Source: Guptibacillus spartinae
Lineage (GTDB): Bacteria > Bacillota > Bacilli > Bacillales > Guptibacillaceae
Reading direction: 5' to 3'
DNA: 64,000 nucleotides
Assembly: GCF_028610625.1 (NCBI RefSeq)
Contig: NZ_JAQQWU010000001.1
Span: forward strand, 62,001-126,000
This document shows positions 43,601 through 51,054 of this stretch, piece after piece (positions within the stretch are counted from its first letter, which is position 1; each line of letters starts with the position of its first letter). The notes under the pieces are model-generated. The model did not search any database, had not been told where the DNA came from, and saw only the letters and a list, made by a program, of their open reading frames with translations. The position numbers and the translations under genes were made by a program.

Positions 43601-43738
43601 GGTGGAGCACTTATTTCAAAAGGTCTAGGTGTAACCGTTATTGGAGGGTTAACAAGCTCAACTCTTCTAACACTCATCATTGTGCCTGTTGTGTATGAAT
43701 TCTTTATGAAGTTTAGAAGGAAACCAAAAAGCGAATAG
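40604..43738 (+). CDS. swrC: RND-family efflux transporter (SwrC/YerP-like)
   Basis: A 1044-residue proton-driven exporter with 12 transmembrane helices in the RND arrangement: one at the N-terminus, a large extracytoplasmic loop (about 35-340), helices 2-6, a second loop (about 565-860), and helices 7-12. Motif D in TM4 (VAIGRVVDDSIVVIENIYRR) is intact. A Gln/Ala/Pro-rich insert of about 40 residues (around 245-285) is low complexity. SwrC of B. subtilis exports surfactin and confers self-resistance. TTG start with AAAAAGGAGTGG. Confidence 0.9.
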   Translation: MRKLIQFSLNNKFAVWLLTIIITVAGLYSGFNMKMETIPNINTPLVSVTTVYPGATPEEVSDKVSEPIENKVESLPGVNVVSSSSFENASNVQIEYNFSKNMDEAEDEVRETLQSLSLPDEVQDPDVSRLSFNAFPVMSLSVSEDNSSLTELTQRVEEKVLPAIEGVEGVSSVSIAGQEVEEISFSFKEDKMKEYGLDEETVKNLIKGSSVNIPLGLYNFEDNQKAVVVDGNVSSLEDLKELEIPAIPAQQAQAPSQAPNNSAQGQAPATGANGGQPQVPTVQLQEIADIELVGEAESISRTNGKESIGIQVTKSADANTVDVVNGVKDQIASLEDANDKLSIVTIFDQGEPIEESVSTMLNKAIIGAIFAVLIILLFLRNIRSTLISVISIPLSLLIALLVLNQLDITLNIMTLGAMTVAIGRVVDDSIVVIENIYRRMAIKGEQLKGKELITEATKEMFLPIMSSTIVTIAVFLPLGLVQGPVGELFLPFALTIVFALLASLLVAITIVPAMAHSLFKKGLSKKGKEIEQKEEGNGRLAHRYKKILNWTLNHKLITFGASILLLVGSLFLAPIVGVSFLPSDQQKMIVATYNPEPGETTESINDLALEAEDYFLDKEDVETIQYSVGGENPMNPGASNQVLFFVSYDEETEGFDDERKSVLEDLKQMSDKGEWGYQDISASGGSNQITLVVNEENMDDLGPVVKDVTSVLEKEDNLSNISSSISESYDQYTIVANDEKLSEFGLTAGQIGMELRNTGEAPVLTTVEKDGEELNVVLQVNEKTFKDKSELEETTIQSPLGMEVPLSEVTKIEEGQSSNTITRRDGKVYANVTAEVLDDNIGQVSSDVQEAIDEMDLPDSSEVTLGGVTEDINESFTQLGLAMLAAIAIVYLVLVVTFGGGLAPLAILFSLPFTVIGGLVGLLVAGETISISSLIGMLMLIGIVVTNAIVLIDRVIHKEKEGLTTREALIEAAGTRLRPILMTALATIGALAPLAFGLEGGALISKGLGVTVIGGLTSSTLLTLIIVPVVYEFFMKFRRKPKSE

Positions 43739-43746
43739 AGAATAAG

Positions 43747-43783
43747 AAAACGGAGGCCTCTTGTACAAGGAGCCTCCGTTTTA
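43747..43783 (+). terminator. Intrinsic terminator of swrC
   Basis: AAAACGGAGGC (43747-43757) pairs with GCCTCCGTTTT (43772-43782); inner CTTGTACAAG is self-complementary. Confidence 0.85.
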
Positions 43784-43918
43784 TCATTTGCTAGCGGGGT
43801 GCGTTTAGACAAGTAAGTGTTCACCCCTTCATCGGCACTTAGGCCGATGGAAAAGGTGTACAATCTTCCAATTACGGGAATCAATAAATTATCAATGATC
43901 AATAGGAGAGACATAACA

Positions 43919-44761
43919 ATGGATAAAGTTGAAACAATGTATGTCGAATACTTTCATGAACGGCTTGAAGAAATAGGAGAAAAGTGGACAAACAGACTTC
44001 AACTACTTGTGGATGAGAAAGAAGCGACAGACACAGCTGTTCTGAAAGTTCCGGAATTAAAAAACGAAATAAAATTATTTTGTTCTGATTTTGTTAAACA
44101 AATGATCTTTCAAGAATCAAACAACCGAGACGTACAAGAATGGGCAGGGCGTATTGTTGAAATTTTCTCGAGCCATACGTTTTCCCTGCAACAATCGGTA
44201 GCTAGTCTAACGAATTTGAGACAAATACTTTGGGATGTGATGGTCGACTTCAGTGAGGAGCATGAACGTTTAATTGAAGCAAGTCGATTAGCAGGATGGG
44301 GCAGTTACATGAATAAATCGTTTGATCTACTGCTTCATAAAGTCACAGTTTATACCAATCAACTAAACGAAGAACAATTAGCTTCGCAGCAAACCAAAAT
44401 CACTGAGCTAAGCGTTCCGATTATTTTAATCGGAAAAGACACTGGCGTTTTGCCTTTGATCGGAACAATTGACACTTATCGTGCCTCACTGATTCAACGA
44501 AAAGGGATTGAACGAAGCTCAGAACTTCGACTCTCTTACCTGGTCATTGACCTATCGGGAGTTGCCATTATGGATACGATGGTTGCGAATGAAATCTTTC
44601 AACTCATCAAGATGCTAGAATTGTCAGGTGTGGAGTCCATTTTAACAGGAATCCGTCCTGAAATAGCTCAAACAGCTGTTCAGCTTGGGATTGATTTTAC
44701 AAATGTCACGACTTACGCTCATCTTCATCAAGCGTTAAAAGTCATCTCACCGCATTCTTAA
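43919..44761 (+). CDS. RsbR-type stressosome paralogue 2 (STAS domain)
   Basis: A 280-residue RsbR-like protein. The N-terminal helical sensor half (1-160) shares little with the other two copies, while the STAS half (about 165-278) is well conserved. Threonines equivalent to RsbRA Thr171 and Thr205 are Thr186 (IDTYRA) and Thr220 (IMDT), again 34 apart. TAGGAGAG precedes ATG 43919. A hairpin CATCGGC/GCCGATG (43830-43849) lies just before a possible TACAAT -10 near 43858. Its sensory input is unknown. Confidence 0.88.
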   Translation: MDKVETMYVEYFHERLEEIGEKWTNRLQLLVDEKEATDTAVLKVPELKNEIKLFCSDFVKQMIFQESNNRDVQEWAGRIVEIFSSHTFSLQQSVASLTNLRQILWDVMVDFSEEHERLIEASRLAGWGSYMNKSFDLLLHKVTVYTNQLNEEQLASQQTKITELSVPIILIGKDTGVLPLIGTIDTYRASLIQRKGIERSSELRLSYLVIDLSGVAIMDTMVANEIFQLIKMLELSGVESILTGIRPEIAQTAVQLGIDFTNVTTYAHLHQALKVISPHS

Positions 44762-44769
44762 GGTATAGC

Positions 44770-44803
44770 AAAAGCCTCATAGGAAATTTTCCTTTGAGGC
44801 TTT
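44770..44803. terminator. Bidirectional terminator hairpin
   Basis: AAAGCCTCA (44771-44779) pairs with TGAGGCTTT (44795-44803), and AGGAAA with TTTCCT inside. It overlaps the stop codon of the minus-strand gene. Confidence 0.8.
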
Positions 44804-45137
44804 AAGCTAGGCAATTTAAATGGTTTTGAAGACAACTGTAATCTCCGTGTTTAAGTAGGAAGAGAGCCAAGATGTATTTGCTATGCTGTTTGAGGATTCC
44901 AATGTTAAAGAAAAATTGTTTAGAAAGGTCTCGATATGGTAGCTTTTTTGATTTAAATACTTTTGCTACCAGTGTTTCGGTTGCTGCTAGTTTCCAGGCG
45001 GCATCTTTACACAAATTCCGAATGTTGTTCTCGCTTGGCATTTTTGCAGGAAGCTTTTGAAGCGAGATACGAAAGACACGAAGCTGTTCCTGATAGCGAA
45101 TGATTTCATTCTGAAGTAAATAGTCGACCTTTATCAT
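44802..45137 (-). CDS. 111-aa hypothetical protein
   Basis: A basic, mostly helical soluble protein with no recognised motif. Hydrophobic stretches (FFFNIGILKQHSKYILALFLL) are too broken for transmembrane helices. The ATG has only a weak AGGT box, but a strong sigma-A promoter lies upstream. Convergent with RsbR paralogue 2. Not recognised. Confidence 0.6.
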   Translation of the reverse strand: MIKVDYLLQNEIIRYQEQLRVFRISLQKLPAKMPSENNIRNLCKDAAWKLAATETLVAKVFKSKKLPYRDLSKQFFFNIGILKQHSKYILALFLLKHGDYSCLQNHLNCLA

Positions 45138-45196
45138 AATTCGAATACCTGGCTACTTTCTATTAGTTTTTAGTGAATAAACACTGCAATGTGTTG

Positions 45197-45225
45197 ATTA
45201 TACGATTATGGCGCGTACTGGTCAA
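45197..45225 (-). promoter_or_regulatory. Sigma-A promoter for the 111-aa gene
   Basis: On the minus strand TTGACC (45225-45220), 17-bp spacer, TATAAT (45202-45197), about 60 bases before the ATG. Confidence 0.75.
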
Positions 45226-45333
45226 TGGGCCTATTTTGGTAAAAAAACAGATGCTTCATAGGTATATAGTACGGTTCTTCAACAAGAACAAATGAACCTG
45301 CACGGCAGTTCAGAAAATACAGAGTATGCAAAG

Positions 45334-46005
45334 TTAGTTAACCCAATTGAGTATGTCCTTTAAGTCATCATAGATCGCATCTGGGGGAAGATTTAGATAT
45401 TCAACTGGAAGGTCATTTCGATTGATCCACGCAGTATGAAAGCCGAAATTTTTTGCTCCTGAAATATCCCATCCATTTGAAGACATAAAGAGAATATTTT
45501 CTCGCTTTAATTCAAGAAAGTTAAGTGCATGGGTATAGGAAGCAGGAGTCGGTTTAAACTGTTTAATATCGTCTGCACTGATGACATAATCAAGATATTC
45601 AGCAAGTGGCGATTGTTTTACTAATGGATCGAGCATATCGTGTGATCCATTTGAGAAAATAGCTAGAGTGACGCCTTTCTCTTTAAGATCTTTCAGTACT
45701 TGGGGAACCTCTTTATATACAGATAGATGTTGATAAGCATGGAGAAGGGAGTCTTCTTTCTCCTGTGTTAGTTCTGCACCTGCTTCTTCAACAGCATAGC
45801 GAAGGGCCTTTCGCGTTACTTCTGAGAATGGTCGATAGTTTCCCATCATTTGTCGTAAATAGCTATACTCAAGCTGTTTCTTTCGCCACGTTTGGCTTAT
45901 TTGGTTACCCTTATTCGGATATAGCTCTTCACATTTTTCAATAACAGAAAAAACGTCAAATAAGGTTCCATATGCATCGAATACAAAAGCTTTCACTTGG
46001 TTCAT
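45334..46005 (-). CDS. Haloacid dehalogenase type II (HAD superfamily)
   Basis: A 223-residue HAD enzyme. Motif I is FDAYGTLFD with nucleophile Asp10, followed by the QTWRKKQLEYSYLR arginine region, motif II FSNGS, the motif III lysine in QFKPTP, and the SSNGWDISGAKNFGF acidic motif specific to L-2-haloacid dehalogenases. Such enzymes release halide from 2-haloalkanoic acids; many homologues act on other small acids. AAAAGGAGG supports ATG 46005 over upstream ATGs. Confidence 0.88.
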   Translation of the reverse strand: MNQVKAFVFDAYGTLFDVFSVIEKCEELYPNKGNQISQTWRKKQLEYSYLRQMMGNYRPFSEVTRKALRYAVEEAGAELTQEKEDSLLHAYQHLSVYKEVPQVLKDLKEKGVTLAIFSNGSHDMLDPLVKQSPLAEYLDYVISADDIKQFKPTPASYTHALNFLELKRENILFMSSNGWDISGAKNFGFHTAWINRNDLPVEYLNLPPDAIYDDLKDILNWVN

Positions 46006-46165
46006 ATCCATCCTCCTTTTATCCATCACTCTTCATACCCTGATTAGTCTCATGTAAAACCATTCTTCAATCGTAGTTCGGTTTCCAACTTTACCTGTTC
46101 AATTGAAAGTGTAAAACAAAGATCATTTTATGTTTTCCTTCATTATTTAACAAAAAATAGTTCAA

Positions 46166-46194
46166 TTGACCGTGGCGTTTCGATGGAATAGTAT
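46166..46194 (+). promoter_or_regulatory. Sigma-A promoter of the signal peptidase gene
   Basis: TTGACC (46166-46171), 17-bp spacer, TAGTAT (46189-46194). Confidence 0.7.
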
Positions 46195-46244
46195 AGGAAA
46201 ATTATGCTAGACTTATCATAGAAATTTCGTTTGTGGAGGGTCAT

Positions 46245-46799
46245 ATGAAAAGTGATGGAGAATCAAACTGGTTAAAAGAGTGGGGGACCCCGCTTTTATT
46301 CGCTGTTATTCTAGCTTTCGTCGTAAAGATGTTTGTCATGGCCCCTTATATTGTAGAAGGGGCTTCCATGGATCCCACCCTGCATGACGGTGATCGTCTC
46401 CTGGTTAATAAATTTATATCTTACGTTCAGGAAGAACCTGAACGAGGAGACATCATTATTATTAAGGATGAAGATGCCGAAAAGCATTATGTGAAACGCG
46501 TGATTGGTTTACCGGGGGATATCGTTGAAATGAAGCAGGATAAGCTCTATGTGAATGAAAACGAGCTAAAGGAACCTTATCTTGAGTCTAATCGAGATGA
46601 TGCTGAGAACATGGGGATGAGATTAACAGAGGATTTTGGACCTGTAGAAGTACCGAAAGACCAGCTGTTTGTAATGGGGGATAATCGCTTAAGAAGCATG
46701 GATAGTCGAAACGGTCTTGGTAAAATAGAGCTTAAAGAAGTTGTAGGAAAAGCGGAAGTGGTTTGGTATCCATTTAAGGATGTGAGACCTACTAAGTGA
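46245..46799 (+). CDS. lepB: Signal peptidase I (SipS/SipT-type)
   Basis: A 184-residue membrane serine protease that removes signal peptides from exported proteins. One N-terminal transmembrane helix (about 14-32) is followed by the catalytic Ser41 in EGASMDPTL and Lys84 in HYVKRVIGLPGD. Box E is GDNRLRSMDSRNGLG. The single anchor is typical of Gram-positive P-type enzymes. GGAGGG at 46235-46240 sets ATG 46245. Confidence 0.94.
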   Translation: MKSDGESNWLKEWGTPLLFAVILAFVVKMFVMAPYIVEGASMDPTLHDGDRLLVNKFISYVQEEPERGDIIIIKDEDAEKHYVKRVIGLPGDIVEMKQDKLYVNENELKEPYLESNRDDAENMGMRLTEDFGPVEVPKDQLFVMGDNRLRSMDSRNGLGKIELKEVVGKAEVVWYPFKDVRPTK

Positions 46800-46802
46800 G
46801 TT

Positions 46803-46835
46803 AAGAGGGAAGGGCATGGTGCTCTCCCTCTTTTT
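46803..46835 (+). terminator. Intrinsic terminator of the signal peptidase gene
   Basis: AAGAGGGA (46803-46810) pairs with TCCCTCTT (46825-46832), with GGGC/GCTC inside, then Ts. Confidence 0.8.
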
Positions 46836-47106
46836 GTTACCGTTCTGAAACACTTGAAACAAAACGTTAATGGTTTCTCATTTCCTAAAATGTGGATTTC
46901 TTTCCATTCGAAAAAAAAGCATACTGGTTAATGAAGTGACGCGAAAGCCTTGATATGAAAAGCTTTAGGAACGAATCGCCTCCTAATCTCTGAAAACTAC
47001 TTTTGGTATGGATTACCGGTACAGGAAGTTATTATGGTCTTTTAGACTAGCAATCTTGTGATATTCTCATGGTGTAAGAAATTTCACCAATCAGGGAGGA
47101 ATCACA
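46836..47106. other. Intergenic region upstream of the YkwD-like gene
   Basis: About 270 bases without a plausible gene. It must hold the promoter of the CAP-domain gene. I found no convincing promoter pair of sigma-A, sigma-B or sigma-W type; AGGGAGGAA at its end is the ribosome binding site. Confidence 0.4.
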
Positions 47107-47895
47107 TTGAAAAAGTCAATTATTCTAGGTGTCACAGCGGCAGCGGCCCTGCTGGCAACAAACCCAACATCAAGTTCTGCAAGCACTCAGCCTGCAAACG
47201 TAGAAGTAAAGGCTCAAACATTCCAGGTCAGCAATATGGATGAGCTTCAATCCATTCTTGACCGTTTTGAAAAACAATATAACCTTTCAATTAACGATAC
47301 TATTAATTTAGATCAGCTAGATCATCTTCTTCAACAAAAAGAAATGAAGAAGCAAGCACCAGAGAAACAAGCAGAAAAAGCCGCGGCTCCTGAAAAAGTA
47401 GAAGCACCTGCAGAGCAAAAAGCAGAAGCCCCGGCTCCAGCGAAGCAACAAGCAGAAGCCCCAGCTCCAGCGCAGCAAGAAGCTGAACCAGCGAAAGAGA
47501 CAACAGCAGACAATGGTCTATCAGAATTTGAACAGCAAGTTGTAAACCTAACAAACGATGAGCGTGCAAAAGCTGGACTACCTGCCCTTGAAGTAGATAC
47601 AGAACTTAGTAAAGTGGCGCAGGCAAAATCAGAAGATATGAGAGACAACAACTATTTTGCACACAATAGCCCAACTTACGGCTCTCCTTTTGACATGATG
47701 AATCAGTTTGGCGTAGACTATCAATCTGCTGGTGAGAATATTGCCAAAGGCCAGCAGACTCCAGAAGAAGTTGTCAATGCATGGATGAACAGTGAAGGTC
47801 ACCGTAAAAATATTATGAACGGTAGCTTTACTCACATTGGTGTTGGTTATGTAGAAGAAGGCAACATCTGGACACAGCAATTTATTGGGAAATAA
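47107..47895 (+). CDS. Secreted CAP/SCP-domain protein (YkwD-like)
   Basis: A 262-residue exported protein. Signal peptide at 1-25 (ending SSSAS), an N-terminal region of about 55 residues, then a low-complexity Ala/Pro/Glu/Lys/Gln linker (about 78-133, with repeated EAPAPA units), and a C-terminal CAP domain (about 140-262). The CAP residues are seen in NNYFAHNSP, AGENIAKG and SEGHRKNIMNG. The linker probably spans the wall. YkwD-type proteins of Bacillus are of unclear function; some are spore coat or stress related. TTG start with GGGAGGAA. Confidence 0.9.
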   Translation: MKKSIILGVTAAAALLATNPTSSSASTQPANVEVKAQTFQVSNMDELQSILDRFEKQYNLSINDTINLDQLDHLLQQKEMKKQAPEKQAEKAAAPEKVEAPAEQKAEAPAPAKQQAEAPAPAQQEAEPAKETTADNGLSEFEQQVVNLTNDERAKAGLPALEVDTELSKVAQAKSEDMRDNNYFAHNSPTYGSPFDMMNQFGVDYQSAGENIAKGQQTPEEVVNAWMNSEGHRKNIMNGSFTHIGVGYVEEGNIWTQQFIGK

Positions 47896-47903
47896 ATAGA
47901 GTG

Positions 47904-47931
47904 AACCCATCCGTATGGATGGGTTTTTTTA
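47904..47931. terminator. Bidirectional intrinsic terminator
   Basis: AACCCATCC (47904-47912) pairs with GGATGGGTT (47917-47925), then a run of Ts. Confidence 0.9.
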
Positions 47932-47935
47932 GGTA

Positions 47936-48622
47936 TTACTTTAACTCCTCCGTTTTGTTCTTTTTAAGTATTTTGCTACCCTCTCTTTTACTAAGGGGAG
48001 CTAAAGGATATTCATTAATGAAAGTTTCAACAGTTTGAGGTGCTGTCTTTGAGTATTCACGAAGAGACCATCCAATGGCTTTTTGGATAAAAAATTCGTT
48101 TGAATCGGAATGCATTAAAATCACTTGTTTTAAAAGCGGCCAGTCTGTATTTTCTTTATAAGAAAGTTGGAAGAGGATGGCGCTTCGATTTAACCACATG
48201 TTCTCGCTTTTTATCCAATTATCAATAACAGGCTTCCTCTCATCTGGATGTTGTTTGAAATAATTTCCTGCACTGTTCCCGGAAAGGCTATCAACTGTAT
48301 CCCACCATGACTTTGTCACGATCAGCTGTTCCATAAAAGTGATAGACTCTTTTGGGAAATACTTAACATGGCCGAGTAAGTCTAGCGCTACATTTTGATA
48401 TTCGCGCTCTGGTAACAACCATAGTTGCTGAAGTAAAGGACGAATTTCCTGAAAATCAAGGGTACGCTCCTGTTTTAAAACCGTTTTAACAGCTTTCCTT
48501 CTTTCAGGCGTTTTAACCCCGAGGAAGGGAAATTGATTTCGCATATACTTTTCCATCTTTTTAGCTTGTTCTTTATTCTGTACCGCTTCAAGCTCTTCTT
48601 GTATTCGATTTAAATTAATCAC
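47936..48622 (-). CDS. alkD: DNA alkylation repair glycosylase AlkD
   Basis: A 228-residue HEAT-like-repeat DNA glycosylase that excises N3- and N7-alkylpurines without base flipping. The functional residues of B. cereus AlkD have counterparts at a constant offset of two: Trp107 and Asp111 in SWWDTVDS, Arg146 in MWLNRSAI, and Trp185 in IGWSLREY. GAGGAGC on the minus strand fits GTG 48622; the frame is open to 48712 but begins inside a terminator hairpin there. Confidence 0.9.
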   Translation of the reverse strand: MINLNRIQEELEAVQNKEQAKKMEKYMRNQFPFLGVKTPERRKAVKTVLKQERTLDFQEIRPLLQQLWLLPEREYQNVALDLLGHVKYFPKESITFMEQLIVTKSWWDTVDSLSGNSAGNYFKQHPDERKPVIDNWIKSENMWLNRSAILFQLSYKENTDWPLLKQVILMHSDSNEFFIQKAIGWSLREYSKTAPQTVETFINEYPLAPLSKREGSKILKKNKTEELK

Positions 48623-48696
48623 ATTAAAGCTCCTCTCTCTATAAAGATTCCTTCGCTTAATATGTCTGATCTCCTGTATCAATCGTAAGAAAATAG

Positions 48697-48726
48697 AAAA
48701 AGCAGCGGCCATGGCCGCTGCTTTTT
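48697..48726. terminator. Long GC-rich terminator hairpin
   Basis: A 14-bp perfect stem, 48697-48710 with 48713-48726, around CCATGG, with A and T flanks. Probably terminates the minus-strand RsbR paralogue 3 transcript. Confidence 0.75.
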
Positions 48727-48764
48727 CAAACTAAAATAAGGAGGTTTCCCGGGGGAGGGAAGGG

Positions 48765-48905
48765 ATGCATTATTTTACTATACGTTGGATTCCAGAAGCT
48801 TTCCGGGTTGGGGAGAAAGCTGACCTGGAATACGTTCAGTATAGCAGGCTTCAATTAAAAAATGAGCAATATGGGATGTTTTTGATAAGAATGACAGAAA
48901 TGTGA
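48765..48905 (+). CDS. Possible 46-aa small protein
   Basis: ATG 48765 to TGA 48903-48905 reads MHYFTIRWIPEAFRV and on, with a GGGGAGGG box about five bases before the ATG and AAGGAGG further up. The composition looks protein-like. However, it coincides with an extended RNA hairpin and is convergent with RsbR paralogue 3, so it may not be coding. Confidence 0.3.
   Translation: MHYFTIRWIPEAFRVGEKADLEYVQYSRLQLKNEQYGMFLIRMTEM
48774..48841. other. Candidate structured RNA element
   Basis: Three nested complementary pairs: CTATAC with GTATAG, ATTCCAG (48789-48795) with CTGGAAT (48825-48831), and AGCTTTC (48797-48803) with GAAAGCT (48815-48821). On the minus strand it lies in the 3-prime UTR of RsbR paralogue 3, before the terminator. 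Confidence 0.45.
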
Positions 48906-48916
48906 ACGGAATAAGG

Positions 48917-49762
48917 TTACGTTGTAGGAGTTGAAAGAACTGCGAGATCTGTTAAAGCATTATGAAGACTCGATTTGATTGTTAACTTATGAAGATCAAT
49001 CCCTAACTGGACCGCAGAAATCGAAATCGAAGGGCTAATGCCTGTTAGCGTTACCTGAACGCCCATAAGACTGAGTGCTTCTGTAATATCAAACAAATGT
49101 TTTGCCACCATGGTGTCCATTGTGACAACTCCTGATAAGTCAATGATCATATGATTTAACTGCAATTTGCGCGTTTGTACTAACGTTTTTTCCATGATGA
49201 GCGTTGCTCGATACGTATCGATATTCCCAACAAGCGGAAGAATGGCCAGGTTTTTAATAATTGGAATGATGGGAGTAGACAGTTCTTCTAGGGTGGAATC
49301 ATATTTCGTTTTAAGCTGTTGATTACTTGTAATATAAGTGCTTCCGTAACTATATACAAACTGATCTAGGAGAGGATCGATTTTTCCTGGTAACTTAATG
49401 ACCTCGCGTGGCTTCATGTTGAGTTCATCGACGATCGGTTCAATTGCCTCCCAAATGGCCTCGCGAATTAGTGGTACCGTCACGATAAGGGATACGATCA
49501 TCTCATTTTCATCTTGAACCAGTTCACCTGATTCCTCCCCAAATTCTTCAATCGCAACCATGGTATTGGTCGTGTATTGCTGCAAGCTTTTACCAATCAA
49601 CTTAATTAAGTAGGTTGTATTTGCCAGGGATAATTTAGACTCATTTAAAAAATTAGCTTCATCAAGGTCATGTCGTTGTCTTTCATATGTACTTTGTGCA
49701 ATCTCCGAAGCCTGTGCAAGAATAAAAGCCCCTACTTTTTGAGTGGATGTCTCAGTAGTCAC
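48917..49762 (-). CDS. RsbR-type stressosome paralogue 3 (STAS domain)
   Basis: A 281-residue RsbR-like protein. An N-terminal helical sensor half (1-155) is unlike the other two copies, and the C-terminal STAS domain spans about 160-275. Threonines equivalent to RsbRA Thr171 and Thr205 are Thr183 (IDTYRA) and Thr217 (TMDT), 34 apart. GGGAGG is well placed for GTG 49762, though the frame is open to 49831. A perfect 13-bp inverted repeat lies upstream. It follows the SEC-C protein gene on the same strand. Confidence 0.88.
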   Translation of the reverse strand: MTTETSTQKVGAFILAQASEIAQSTYERQRHDLDEANFLNESKLSLANTTYLIKLIGKSLQQYTTNTMVAIEEFGEESGELVQDENEMIVSLIVTVPLIREAIWEAIEPIVDELNMKPREVIKLPGKIDPLLDQFVYSYGSTYITSNQQLKTKYDSTLEELSTPIIPIIKNLAILPLVGNIDTYRATLIMEKTLVQTRKLQLNHMIIDLSGVVTMDTMVAKHLFDITEALSLMGVQVTLTGISPSISISAVQLGIDLHKLTIKSSLHNALTDLAVLSTPTT

Positions 49763-49795
49763 GATATTTCCTCCCTTAAAGGTTGGTCCATAAAC

Positions 49796-49836
49796 GAATC
49801 GTGTTAACGGAATAGATTGGACAGTTAACACGATTC
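49796..49836. promoter_or_regulatory. Perfect 13-bp inverted repeat upstream of RsbR paralogue 3
   Basis: GAATCGTGTTAAC (49796-49808) and GTTAACACGATTC (49824-49836) flank a 15-nt spacer. It lies between the SEC-C gene stop and the RsbR start. The T-run after the stem is weak (TTCGTTTA), so it may be a terminator, attenuator or operator pair. Confidence 0.6.
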
Positions 49837-49886
49837 AGTAACAGGACCTTATTTCTTTTAGCTACTTGTTATTAGTACAGTGTGTG

Positions 49887-50912
49887 CTAATTCATCACTG
49901 GAATAAATCGTTCGTGAAAAGCTTTGTACTTGCTAGAAATACTGGAAGCTGATGTTCCGTACTTTTTAGCAAGTGCACTTTGGCTGACTGACGAATCAAA
50001 GACTTTAGAGGCGAGGTACTCAAGGGCAGCGGCAAAGATCGCAGGTTTTCTAACAGACGGTTGTTCTTCTTGAGTGTATTTTCTCCAGAAATGAAGAATT
50101 TCCTGAACTTGTTCGCTTGAGAATGCATCACTGATCTTTTCAGTAAAGAGAGAAGCAACTTCAGCATCTTCTTTTCTAGACCAGATCATTTCAATTGATT
50201 CCGCTTCTTCTGATCCATTGCCATGCTTCACAATTTCACTAAGAATTTCTGGGAAGTCGCTTTGCATCATGGAACGAACGTTGGTAGAAACGTCTCCAGT
50301 TGCTAATTTGTTTTCTACTAATTCCATTGCATCCGGCGCAATTTTTAGTAGTTCGATAAATGGCATTGCACCATTTTTAACTGGGAGAAGAATACCTGCT
50401 AAGCTTTCTCCTTTAGATACGATCACTTCTTCATGTAAAAGAATGCTAATTGGTTGATTTGAGCTTAGCTCTTTTACAACGGCGGTGTTTCCTGCAACTT
50501 CTTCCACCGTATAGATGGACATATAAGCATCACGCCACTCGTTAACGGTTTCTTTTACTTTCTCAGTGGAGAAGGTATGGGAGTAAAGCTGAATATACTC
50601 TTTTACGATAGTCTTATTCCATTGATTAACGGCTTGATGGAAAATCGCCCAAGGGAATATCCCGTGCATATAAGCTTCCTCAAGATTTTGAGGAATATCA
50701 TATCGCGTAAATAAATCGTTTGCTAAAGAAACCATTTTTTGGTCATGTTGGCTCATCGCATATTCAACGAGCTGAGCTTGAACGGTGTAAAGTTCCTGAG
50801 TGTATAGCTGTTCTTCTAGTTGATCCTGCGCACTTTCAGATGTCATACAGCATTTTTTATATTTTTTGCCGCTGCCACATGGACAGGGATCATTTCGTTT
50901 CGGTTTTTGCAA
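49887..50912 (-). CDS. SEC-C zinc-motif protein of unknown function
   Basis: A 341-residue protein opening with the SEC-C metal motif NDPCPCGSGKKYKKCC (about residues 6-21), the zinc-binding segment also found at the end of SecA. The middle is helical with a small beta region, and the C-terminus has ALEYLASK...SQSALAKKYGTSASSISSKYK, which looks like a helix-turn-helix. It may be a chaperone- or nucleic-acid-binding protein; I do not recognise the whole. GAAGGAGG sets TTG 50912. Confidence 0.8.
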   Translation of the reverse strand: MQKPKRNDPCPCGSGKKYKKCCMTSESAQDQLEEQLYTQELYTVQAQLVEYAMSQHDQKMVSLANDLFTRYDIPQNLEEAYMHGIFPWAIFHQAVNQWNKTIVKEYIQLYSHTFSTEKVKETVNEWRDAYMSIYTVEEVAGNTAVVKELSSNQPISILLHEEVIVSKGESLAGILLPVKNGAMPFIELLKIAPDAMELVENKLATGDVSTNVRSMMQSDFPEILSEIVKHGNGSEEAESIEMIWSRKEDAEVASLFTEKISDAFSSEQVQEILHFWRKYTQEEQPSVRKPAIFAAALEYLASKVFDSSVSQSALAKKYGTSASSISSKYKAFHERFIPVMN

Positions 50913-50994
50913 TGTTGCTTCCTCCTTCAGGTCTAACTTATTCAACAATAAGAGACGAATGATATTTTAGCACACAAAGGGTTGGAAGCACAAA

Positions 50995-51018
50995 AAAATA
51001 GACAAAAAGACCTATTTT
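50995..51018 (-). terminator. Weak AT-rich terminator after the PAS kinase gene
   Basis: On the minus strand AAAATAG pairs with CTATTTT around a ten-base loop and runs into TTTTTTT. Confidence 0.5.
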
Positions 51019-51054
51019 CCTAATAAAAGATTTTACGTCATAAGTAAGCTTGAA

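Noticed and set aside
47303-47651. Two long minus-strand frames rich in Ala/Ser/Cys/Leu opposite the YkwD-like gene
   Set aside because: They are the antisense of the low-complexity Ala/Pro/Glu linker; repeat composition keeps the frames open.
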